Below are positions 36,504-44,038 of a stretch of 64,000 nucleotides of DNA, piece by piece. The notes under the pieces are model-generated. The model had not been told where the DNA came from, searched no databases, and was given only the letters and a program-made list of their open reading frames with translations. Position 1 is the stretch's first letter. Each line of letters opens with the position of its first letter. The position numbers and the translations under genes were made by a program. This DNA is from Bacteroidales bacterium UBA1797 (GTDB lineage Bacteria; Bacteroidota; Bacteroidia; Bacteroidales; VadinHA17): NCBI GenBank assembly GCA_002319885.1, contig DCFT01000028.1:86987-150986 (forward strand), read 5' to 3'.

Positions 36504-37748
36504 TCATTCAGCAAGAGGATCAACTACTCTGCCCATAAAAAGCACCGAATTTGTTGTGGTCTCTCTGATAATGTAGAGGAATGAATGGTCAATATTAAGA
36601 ATTAACGGCTCTATTACTGCAGTAGTTGAGATACCAACTATTGTAGCAGCAGCAGCTTCAGTACCTTCTTCATTCGTTTCAATAAATGCCTGGTGGAGTA
36701 CTAAGCTGATATAAAGTTGGAGATCAGATATATTAGAGAAATCCGCATTATTTTCAAAAGTTATTCCCATTCCCATTTCAGTTAAAATATCAGAAAGTTC
36801 CTTTTTATATCCATATTTAAAACGTGGAAATGAAAGATCTGCTTTTCTGGAAATCATCTTATTGAACCATCCGTTCAGAGTATTGTCATTTAATTGAGAA
36901 ATCAGATTATTAATTCCATTGTTATCGTCGGGCAGGATCACATCCATCACAAAATTTCCCTGTCCATAAGGTAGTTCAGCCAGGGTAAATCCTTCGCCTT
37001 TATAGATTTTGTAGTCGGAAGTCTGTTTCATCATAGGAACCTGTTCCGCTTGCCCCCCGGGATTATAAAATGATCCCTGAACAGTCTTAGCTGCGTCGAA
37101 CTGTGATTTCCACTGTCCTTTAAAATAGATCGCATTTATTAACAGCATTACTGTGTTTGGATCGAGTTTGTCAACCATATTTTTTATTAATCCGTTTGTC
37201 TTGATATCAATCCAGTTGTTAATCAGCGATGGAACCTGTGGATCGGTAATATCAAATGACCTGGATTCTGCATTATAATATTCTGTGAGAATATTGGTAA
37301 AGGGTTTCTTTACAACAAAATTTTTCTCACTCCAGACAGAGTTTGCAATTGAGATTAAAACGCGTTTATCAACATTAAGAAGGGCTTCAGTAAGATTTTT
37401 GTACGAAATATTAATAATATCAGGAGTTAATCCATTCATTCTTAGGGCTTTTAGCATTGAATCGCGTGTGGCTCCATTGGCCCCGTTTAAGGTCATCGAA
37501 AGGGCACTCGATATACTTAAGGGAGAGATTATAATGTTCTCAGATTCATCAGCATTTTCGATGACTTTCTTAAAGATATCAAATGCGAATGAGTTTTCTG
37601 AGCCCAGAAGTGCTGCCTGATCACTTGTAAGGTCAATCTGCACCGGATCGACAGGGTATACTTCACCAGACTCTTTTTTGCACGAGATAAAAAATAATGG
37701 AATTGACAATAAGAATAAAATTAAAGTTCTGAAAGCTGACTTTTTCAT
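36504..37748 (-). CDS. Serpin-family protease inhibitor, lipoprotein
   Basis: The 414-residue product has a lipoprotein signal (FFISC with the cysteine at residue 23), so it is probably tethered to the envelope. The rest is a complete serpin fold, with SPLSISSALSMTLNGA, AIYFKGQW and the C-terminal FLYIIRETTTNSVLFMGRV. The reactive-centre hinge EEGTEAAAAT has small residues at P12-P9, the pattern of inhibitory serpins, so it should trap serine proteases irreversibly. The P1 residue lies in the ISTTAVI stretch, which suggests an elastase- or subtilisin-like target, but exact placement is uncertain. It is transcribed alone. It might protect the cell from host, competitor or its own surface proteases. 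Confidence 0.9.
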   Translation of the reverse strand: MKKSAFRTLILFLLSIPLFFISCKKESGEVYPVDPVQIDLTSDQAALLGSENSFAFDIFKKVIENADESENIIISPLSISSALSMTLNGANGATRDSMLKALRMNGLTPDIINISYKNLTEALLNVDKRVLISIANSVWSEKNFVVKKPFTNILTEYYNAESRSFDITDPQVPSLINNWIDIKTNGLIKNMVDKLDPNTVMLLINAIYFKGQWKSQFDAAKTVQGSFYNPGGQAEQVPMMKQTSDYKIYKGEGFTLAELPYGQGNFVMDVILPDDNNGINNLISQLNDNTLNGWFNKMISRKADLSFPRFKYGYKKELSDILTEMGMGITFENNADFSNISDLQLYISLVLHQAFIETNEEGTEAAAATIVGISTTAVIEPLILNIDHSFLYIIRETTTNSVLFMGRVVDPLAE

Positions 37749-37848
37749 AATTCTTAGATTTTTGGGATCAGGTACATTATTCAGATATTTTCTGATAAAG
37801 ATAAATTCTGGTTATCACGTGAAAATATTCAAAAATCATGCCATTTAA

Positions 37849-38409
37849 CTAAGACTTATTCTTTTGTTTTCCCGAGGTTTCCCTGTAGGCTATGAGATAT
37901 ATTAATGAAATTACAAAAAATACCATTCCAAGGCTAAGAAGCATAATAAATGCAAAAACAGATGGTTTATCAAAACCTGGAAGAGGATGTTTCAGCCGGT
38001 AAAAATAACCATAAATTGTATAGACAAGAACCATGATAGAGACGATAAAACTGAAGATTATAGCAGTCCCGTCAAATATCCTCGTTGTTTTATAAAATTT
38101 TGTGTTTTTAAAGGTACCATATGAGGATGCAGCATAAGCAGTGGCCCGTTTACGCGATCTGTCCTGCCTGTATTTTCTCCAGTCTTCCATGGCCTGTTGA
38201 TAAGCCTGCTCGTCGGTTTTTAACTTATCGTGATTGGCTATTAAAAATTCGTATGCTTCAGTTACACTTATAAAAAGGTCCTTGGCATCAGGGGCCGGAT
38301 TGATATCGGGATGATAAAGACGCGCTTTTTTCCGATAGGCTTTTTTTATTTCTTCAACAGATGAGTTATCAGGTAACCCCAATATTTCGTAATAGTCAGT
38401 TTGTGTCAT
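37849..38409 (-). CDS. Membrane-anchored J-domain (DnaJ-like) protein
   Basis: From the ATG at 38409 the product is 186 residues; a GTG at 38436 is the alternative. Residues 5-70 form a J-domain with DYYEILGL and the HPD motif at 33-35 needed to stimulate DnaK ATPase. The zinc-finger and substrate domains of true DnaJ are absent. Instead the C-terminus has two membrane segments (about 117-140 and 151-177), which would hold the J-domain at the cytoplasmic face of the inner membrane. It probably recruits DnaK to a membrane client. It stands just beyond the end of the rnf operon but has no known link to it. Confidence 0.85.
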   Translation of the reverse strand: MTQTDYYEILGLPDNSSVEEIKKAYRKKARLYHPDINPAPDAKDLFISVTEAYEFLIANHDKLKTDEQAYQQAMEDWRKYRQDRSRKRATAYAASSYGTFKNTKFYKTTRIFDGTAIIFSFIVSIMVLVYTIYGYFYRLKHPLPGFDKPSVFAFIMLLSLGMVFFVISLIYLIAYRETSGKQKNKS

Positions 38410-38512
38410 ATCTCTCCGGATATGGAAATATATCACAATTAACGAATAATTTTTCGGGTTTTAATTATTTTCTGATTTTAAATCCTTATACATGGAAGTT
38501 GTCCATGATGTA

Positions 38513-39088
38513 CTACTTTACAATGCCCGAAAAACCCATAAATGCAAGTGCAAGTATACCTGCTATTACAAGCGATAACGGAACACCTTTCATTCCTTTT
38601 GGAATATCGGCAAGTTCCAATTGTTCCCTGATACCTGCTAAAATAATTAGTGCAAGTCCGAAACCAATGGCGGTGGCAGCACCGTATATAACTCCTTCAA
38701 AAAGATTATAATTTTTCTTTATAACGAGTATGGCGACTCCCAGAACTGCACAGTTTGTTGTTATCAGAGGAAGATATATTCCAAGCGCCTGGTAAAGTGG
38801 CTGACTGATTTTTTTCAGAATTATCTCAACCATCTGAACAAGTGCAGCAATTACAAGGATGAATATAATAGTCTGCATAAAAGCCAGTCCAAGTTTATCA
38901 AGAACATAAACCTGAATCAGATATGTGACCATTGTAGAGAGCACAATAACGAAAGTGACCGCCCCAGCCATTCCGAGTGCAGTCTGAACTCTGTTGGATA
39001 CTCCGAGAAATGGACATATCCCAAGAGTTTGAGCAAGAACTACATTATTTATTAATACAGCAGATATTATTATTAATAGGTATTCCAT
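38513..39088 (-). CDS. rnfA: Rnf complex membrane subunit RnfA
   Basis: The 191-residue protein has six hydrophobic segments and the motif NNVVLAQTLGICPFLGVS near the start, with TTNCAVLGVA in the middle; both surround cysteines that hold the intramembrane [2Fe-2S] cluster shared with RnfE. RnfA is homologous to RnfE and to NqrE. It is the last gene of the operon, 12 bases after rnfE. The complex couples ferredoxin:NAD oxidoreduction to sodium or proton pumping. Confidence 0.95.
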   Translation of the reverse strand: MEYLLIIISAVLINNVVLAQTLGICPFLGVSNRVQTALGMAGAVTFVIVLSTMVTYLIQVYVLDKLGLAFMQTIIFILVIAALVQMVEIILKKISQPLYQALGIYLPLITTNCAVLGVAILVIKKNYNLFEGVIYGAATAIGFGLALIILAGIREQLELADIPKGMKGVPLSLVIAGILALAFMGFSGIVK

Positions 39089-39100
39089 TTCAATTCGTTT

Positions 39101-39682
39101 TTAGGTTCTTCTTATCCGGTTAATAAGTGCAATAAGATATCCCAGGGCCATAAAGGCGCCGGGAGCCAGTATGAAAACAAGTATACCATCTCCCTTGATA
39201 AATTTATACCCGAATAAGGTTCCGCTTCCTAAAATTTCACGGAAAGCACCCAGAATACCCAGAGCCATAGTAAATCCGAGTCCCATTCCCAATCCGTCAA
39301 TAAATGAGGAGAATACAGAATTTTTGCATGCATAGGCTTCAGCTCGACCAAGGACTATACAGTTAACGACTATAAGGGGAATAAAGATACCCAGAGTCTC
39401 ATAAAGAGCTGGCACATAAGCCTGCATAAGAAGATCAACAACAGTTACAAATGATGCTATTATAACCACAAATGCCGGTATCCTGACTTTATCAGGAATA
39501 ACGTCTGAGAGAAGGGAAATCACAACATTTGATCCTATCAGAACAAATGTAGTTGCAATGCCCATCCCCATGCCATTTATCGAGGAAGAAGTCGTGGCCA
39601 GGGTAGGACAGGTCCCAAGTACAAGTACAAGAATAGGATTTTCTCTGAAGAAACCCTTGGTAAAATTTTGCATCTGATTCAT
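39101..39682 (-). CDS. rnfE: Rnf complex membrane subunit RnfE
   Basis: The 193-residue protein has six membrane segments and the family motifs NPILVLVLGTCPTLATTSS and VVNCIVLGRAEAYA, which supply cluster-ligand cysteines together with RnfA. The start ATG at 39682 overlaps the rnfG stop as ATGA; a longer frame to 39733 would run far into rnfG. It forms with RnfA the inverted-topology pair at the core of the pump. Confidence 0.95.
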   Translation of the reverse strand: MNQMQNFTKGFFRENPILVLVLGTCPTLATTSSSINGMGMGIATTFVLIGSNVVISLLSDVIPDKVRIPAFVVIIASFVTVVDLLMQAYVPALYETLGIFIPLIVVNCIVLGRAEAYACKNSVFSSFIDGLGMGLGFTMALGILGAFREILGSGTLFGYKFIKGDGILVFILAPGAFMALGYLIALINRIRRT

Positions 39683-40254
39683 TTCAGACCTCCTTTCTTT
39701 AAGGTAATATATGCCCTCTGAACAGCATCGCAAAAAGCCCTGGAACTGATAGTTGCTGCTGTAATAGCATCTACGGGGCCACCATCTTTCTTTACTTTCA
39801 TAATAAACTCACCCGGGTTTTTATTGTTGAACTGATTTTTGAAAGCTGCTCCTGTCATTTTTGCTCCGAGGCCTGGTGTCTCTTTCTGCTGTAAAACAGA
39901 AATATTATATATTGTCCCATCAGGCTTAAATCCAGCTACAAGGTTTATGGTACCACTGAAGCCTTTCTTCGAATAAGTACTTATTGCGTAACCTACTATC
40001 TGATTATTCTTTTTAGCAGGATAGACGTCAAGACTATCGCCTTCGCCCGTTGGCAGCCTGTACATCTCTTCATTTGGATTATTGTCAAATTCAGGGACTA
40101 CTTCTCTTATTGCTGTAAGTTTTTTATTAAGAGCAGAAAGACCTATTGGCTCTTTGGTCATTTTATAAACAAAACCAAGACATGCTGATGCACCTAACGA
40201 AATAAACGTCAGAGACATAACCATATTCTTAAAGGTTGATTCAGCTTTAGCCAT
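39679..40254 (-). CDS. rnfG: Rnf complex flavoprotein subunit RnfG
   Basis: The 191-residue protein has one N-terminal membrane anchor (about residues 11-30) and a periplasmic FMN-binding domain. The sequence DAITAATISSRA near residue 170 is the flavinylation site, where FMN is attached to threonine through phosphate by ApbE. The glycine usual in this motif is alanine here (TAAT), a conservative change. The ATG at 40254 overlaps the rnfD end by eight bases. Confidence 0.93.
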   Translation of the reverse strand: MAKAESTFKNMVMSLTFISLGASACLGFVYKMTKEPIGLSALNKKLTAIREVVPEFDNNPNEEMYRLPTGEGDSLDVYPAKKNNQIVGYAISTYSKKGFSGTINLVAGFKPDGTIYNISVLQQKETPGLGAKMTGAAFKNQFNNKNPGEFIMKVKKDGGPVDAITAATISSRAFCDAVQRAYITLKKGGLK

Positions 40255-41248
40255 ATTTTACCTCCTCCCCAAATCTTTTAGGTTTAATATAAGCATTCAT
40301 AAGTGGTACAAAAGCATTCATGATTAATATTGCAAAAGAGACACCTTCAGGATATGCTCCCCATACCCTGATTACAACAGTTAGTATACCTATACAGCAG
40401 CCGTAAATTATCATCGCTTTAGGATTCATTGGGGAAGTAACATAATCAGTTGCCATAAAAATTGCACCCAGCATCACACCTCCTGTAAGCAAGTGAAAAA
40501 CAGGACTCGCATTTGACTCAGGATGCCGGAGCCATAAAATTGTTGTAAATATTGCAACTGTTCCAATAATTGAAACCGGAATATGCCAGGTAATTATTTT
40601 CCTGTAAAGCATATAAACAAACCCGATGAGCAGAGCCAGAGCGGCTACTTCACCCATTGAACCTCCCATTTTCCCGAGAAACATCTGAACTGTTGTTGGC
40701 ACTTTGTGCATCAATTGTGAAATTGATTCTCCGTTTTTTAAGCCCTCTTTTATTATGGCCAGCGGAGTTGCTCCGGTTATAGCATCTGCATATCCCGTTT
40801 TGATTCCTGCGGGAACAGGCCAGTTAGTCATCTGGACAGGGAATGATATAAGTATGAAAACACGTCCTACCAGAGCCGGGTTAAACGGATTATTTCCTAA
40901 TCCCCCGAAGGTCATTTTTGCTACTGCTATCGCTACAAAACTTCCAATAACAATGATAAATACAGGTAGATTTGAAGGTAGATTGAAAGCAAGAAGCAAA
41001 CCTGTAACAAGGGCTGAACCGTCGGTTATTGATATCGGCTTTTTAAGCACGAACCTTTGAAGCAGATATTCGAAGAGAATGCAGGAACTGACTGATGTGG
41101 CAACTACTATCAATGCACCTGCTCCAAAATAAATTACCGATGTTAGCAATGCCGGCATAAGCGCCAAAACTACTCCCAGCATCAGTTTCCTGGTTGTTTC
41201 CTCACCGTGTATGTGTGGGGAAGGAGATATATTAAGAAGATTACTCAT
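40247..41248 (-). CDS. rnfD: Rnf complex flavoprotein membrane subunit RnfD
   Basis: The 333-residue protein has multiple membrane helices and a covalent FMN site in ADAITGATPLAI, together with DGSALVTGLLLAFNLP and the late segment ATDYVTSPMNPKA, all characteristic of RnfD/NqrB. It carries electrons across the membrane between RnfC-side and RnfG-side cofactors. The gene starts 20 bases after rnfC and overlaps rnfG by eight bases. Confidence 0.95.
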   Translation of the reverse strand: MSNLLNISPSPHIHGEETTRKLMLGVVLALMPALLTSVIYFGAGALIVVATSVSSCILFEYLLQRFVLKKPISITDGSALVTGLLLAFNLPSNLPVFIIVIGSFVAIAVAKMTFGGLGNNPFNPALVGRVFILISFPVQMTNWPVPAGIKTGYADAITGATPLAIIKEGLKNGESISQLMHKVPTTVQMFLGKMGGSMGEVAALALLIGFVYMLYRKIITWHIPVSIIGTVAIFTTILWLRHPESNASPVFHLLTGGVMLGAIFMATDYVTSPMNPKAMIIYGCCIGILTVVIRVWGAYPEGVSFAILIMNAFVPLMNAYIKPKRFGEEVKYG

Positions 41249-41268
41249 TAGTCTGATTTTGTAACTGG

Positions 41269-42603
41269 TTATTTTGTATTTCTTTCCCGGGCCATCTTTA
41301 TTACTGTTGATTTTCCAAGCCGGATATAGTCAAGCAATGGTCTGTCAGAGGGACAACAATAACTACACGAACCGCATTCCATGCAATCGGTTATCCTCTC
41401 TTCTTCGGCTTTTTCGAACAGACCTTTTTCTGCAAGCTTCATCAAAAGGTAAGGTTCAAGGTTAAGAGGACATACAGTACAGCATTTTGCGCATCTGATG
41501 CATGGTTGTACCTCAAGCCTTTCTGACTCTTCAAGTGGCATAACAACTAAACCTGACATTCCTTTTACAACAGGTACATCTGCATTTCGGAGCGCTTTTC
41601 CCATCATAGGTCCGCCACTAATAATCTTGCCAGTATCACCAGGCATGCCACCGGCTGCTTCAATAAGATCACTGACAGGTGTTCCTATACGCACAACAAA
41701 ATTACCAGGTTTTGCCAGTCCGTTCCCGGTTATTGTAACTACTCTTTCAAAAAGCGGTTTATTCTTCTGGACAGCCTCATAAACTGCAAATGCAGTACCC
41801 ACATTCTGAACGACAGCACCAACATCCAGGGGAAGATGACCCGACGGCACTTCTCTGTTGATCAATGCTTTGATTAACTGCTTTTCAGCGCCCTGAGGAT
41901 ATTTAACTTTTAATGCGTGAACAGTTATTCCTTTAAAGGAGGACGCGAGTTTCGTAAGGTGATCTATTGCATCAGGCTTATTTTCTTCAATACCGATCAT
42001 TGCTCTTTCAACTTTAAGAGCTTTCATAAGTATTGACACACCGATAAGAATCTCTTCACCTTTCTCCAGCATAAGGCGATGATCGGAAGTAAGGTAAGGT
42101 TCACACTCAACTCCGTTTATAATGAGCAGGTTACATTTCTTTCCCGCAGGAATAGTCAGTTTTATATATGTAGGAAATGTTGCACCTCCCAGACCTACTA
42201 TACCTGTTTCGAGACATCTTTTAGTGATCTCTTCCGGAGAGAGCTTTATTTCAGTTAAGATTTCACTGCTTTTGTTAATTGATTCGATCCATTCATCACC
42301 TTCAACATCAATATAAACAGCTGTCTGCTTATATCCTGATGAATCAATTATAGTATCAATTTTACTCACTTTTCCGGATACTGAAGAATGAATATTTGCT
42401 GACACAAAACCTTTACTCGTTGCTATTACCTGTCCTGTCCTTACATAATCTCCCTTGGCTACAATTACTGTCGCAGGAGCACCTAAGTGCTGTGACACAG
42501 GAATTGTGACACTTGCAGGAACAGGAAGATAAGAAATTGGCTGATTTGCAGTAAGCTTATGTTCGGGTGGATGAATACCTCCAATGGGAAATGTTTTCAA
42601 CAC
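41269..42603 (-). CDS. rnfC: Rnf complex NADH-binding iron-sulfur subunit RnfC
   Basis: The 444-residue cytoplasmic subunit begins LKTFPIGGIHPPEHK and contains the NADH/FMN domain with GVECEPYLTSDHRLML, followed by two [4Fe-4S] motifs CIRCAKCCTVCP and CMECGSCSYCC near residues 370-420. It exchanges electrons with NAD. The start is GTG at 42603, supported by the conserved N-terminal sequence and by lack of any upstream ATG. It follows rnfB after 33 bases. A shorter frame could begin at a TTG three bases later. Confidence 0.95.
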   Translation of the reverse strand: MLKTFPIGGIHPPEHKLTANQPISYLPVPASVTIPVSQHLGAPATVIVAKGDYVRTGQVIATSKGFVSANIHSSVSGKVSKIDTIIDSSGYKQTAVYIDVEGDEWIESINKSSEILTEIKLSPEEITKRCLETGIVGLGGATFPTYIKLTIPAGKKCNLLIINGVECEPYLTSDHRLMLEKGEEILIGVSILMKALKVERAMIGIEENKPDAIDHLTKLASSFKGITVHALKVKYPQGAEKQLIKALINREVPSGHLPLDVGAVVQNVGTAFAVYEAVQKNKPLFERVVTITGNGLAKPGNFVVRIGTPVSDLIEAAGGMPGDTGKIISGGPMMGKALRNADVPVVKGMSGLVVMPLEESERLEVQPCIRCAKCCTVCPLNLEPYLLMKLAEKGLFEKAEEERITDCMECGSCSYCCPSDRPLLDYIRLGKSTVIKMARERNTK

Positions 42604-42636
42604 TATTTTAATCTTTTATTTTTTATAATTTAATTT

Positions 42637-43497
42637 TCAGTTAACAGTCTCTGTCTGAACTTCAACCTTTGGTTTTCTGGGTGCAAAGTTCAGTTCTATA
42701 ATTGAATTTGTAGGACATTCTGTTACGCATTTCCTGCAGAAAGTACATTTTTTTGCATCAATATAAGCAAGGTTATTCTCTATGGTTATGGCACCGAATT
42801 CACACACCTTAACACATTTGCTGCATGCTATACAGGCCACTTTGCAGGCTCTTCTGGCAGGACCGCCCTTGTCGCAGTTTGAGCATGCAACATAAATTTT
42901 TCTCTCTTTTTTTGCTTTTTTACGTAGTTCGATGATATTTCTTGGACATGCTTTTACACAGGCACCGCAAGCGACACAATTGTCATCAATAATTACAGGA
43001 AGACCTGTTAATGGATCTATAGTCATTGCTCCGAAAGTACAGGCTTTTACACAGTCACCAAAACCAAGACAGCCATAGCTGCAATCAGATTCTCCTATAT
43101 AAAGGCTGTTTGAAATTCTGCAATCAGATGCCCCTGTATAATTTGAAGTGCGGGGCCTGTTTTCAGGTGTTCCGTTGCAAAGAAGAACTGCAACCTGGGG
43201 ATCGACCACAGGAGCCTCTTTCCCGAGTATTTTTGCTGCACCTGCCATAACCTCAGCGCCGCCAACCGGACAGTAAAGGCCATCAAAAGTTTCTGCATTC
43301 ACAAGGGCCTCTGCCAGGCTGCGGCAACCTGCATATCCACAACCACCGCAATTTGCTGCTGGAAGAACTGCCTGTACTTCGTCAATCCTTGGATCTTCGT
43401 ATACTTTAAATCTCTGAGCAATAAAGTAGAGAATTACAGCTGAGACAAGTGCAAGAAGACTCAGGCTTATAATTGTTATCAGAATTATGTGATCCAT
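42637..43497 (-). CDS. rnfB: Rnf complex ferredoxin-type subunit RnfB
   Basis: The 286-residue protein has an N-terminal membrane anchor (about 3-25), a CGGCGYAGC four-cysteine domain at about residues 49-57, and a set of ferredoxin-like [4Fe-4S] motifs (for example CVACGACVKACP and CTFCRKCVTECP). It is the entry point for electrons from ferredoxin. It lies three bases after the RseC-like gene, at the front of the complex, the order usual in Bacteroidota. Confidence 0.95.
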   Translation of the reverse strand: MDHIILITIISLSLLALVSAVILYFIAQRFKVYEDPRIDEVQAVLPAANCGGCGYAGCRSLAEALVNAETFDGLYCPVGGAEVMAGAAKILGKEAPVVDPQVAVLLCNGTPENRPRTSNYTGASDCRISNSLYIGESDCSYGCLGFGDCVKACTFGAMTIDPLTGLPVIIDDNCVACGACVKACPRNIIELRKKAKKERKIYVACSNCDKGGPARRACKVACIACSKCVKVCEFGAITIENNLAYIDAKKCTFCRKCVTECPTNSIIELNFAPRKPKVEVQTETVN

Positions 43498-43500
43498 TAA

Positions 43501-43923
43501 CTAAACTTTTAAAGTAAACGTAAATTTTTTACCTATTCTTTCTCTAAAAAAATAGAGTATTGAATAATATGGTATAAGAATTGTAAGCGAAATCAAACCG
43601 GAGATCAATTCAGGTGCTTTCAGGGAATTCATGATTATCAGTACTGCTATAACAGCTATGCCAGGTAAAATATAACCCAGAAAGAGGGCAGCATAGCCCA
43701 TTGACTGTTTCATCAGGATGGTAACTTTATCGCCGGGTTTTACATCATATCTGCCTTGTACATCTATAATTTTTTCCTCTTTTCCTGACATAATGCATCC
43801 AGCTTCGGCATGACAGCCTGAACATGCAGACGAGGATATTATACTTACAGAAACAGTATTATAATCCTTCCGTAAGACTATTCCATCATGATTAATAATT
43901 CCTGAACTATCTGAATTGGCCAT
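43501..43923 (-). CDS. RseC-like SoxR-reducing system protein
   Basis: The 140-residue protein has a cysteine-rich segment CSGCHAEAGC (about residues 34-43) and two membrane helices (about 79-100 and 105-127), matching the RseC/MucC family. RseC proteins are associated with Rnf/Rsx complexes, where they are linked to reduction of the SoxR regulator in E. coli. Here it is the first gene of the rnf operon. Whether it has a regulatory or assembly role in this organism is not known. Confidence 0.83.
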   Translation of the reverse strand: MANSDSSGIINHDGIVLRKDYNTVSVSIISSSACSGCHAEAGCIMSGKEEKIIDVQGRYDVKPGDKVTILMKQSMGYAALFLGYILPGIAVIAVLIIMNSLKAPELISGLISLTILIPYYSILYFFRERIGKKFTFTLKV

Positions 43924-43949
43924 GAACTATTCTGAAAAAATGTAATTCG

Positions 43950-43957
43950 CAAAATTA
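43950..43957 (-). promoter_or_regulatory. -7 box of the rnf operon
   Basis: The minus strand reads TAATTTTG, a fit to TAnnTTTG, 27-34 bases before the ATG of the first gene. No well-spaced -33 element is seen. The 115-base gap upstream is AT-rich and unstructured. Confidence 0.4.
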
Positions 43958-44038
43958 AGATTAAGGGACAATTGAAGGATGCTTTTTGTCATTTTTTAGA
44001 ACCATTTAATTATTTATTCTGATTATAAATAAAAGATC

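Noticed and set aside
38491..38507. CATGGA/TCCATG hairpin just after rnfA
   Set aside because: A 6-base stem with no U-tract is expected by chance and is not a convincing terminator.
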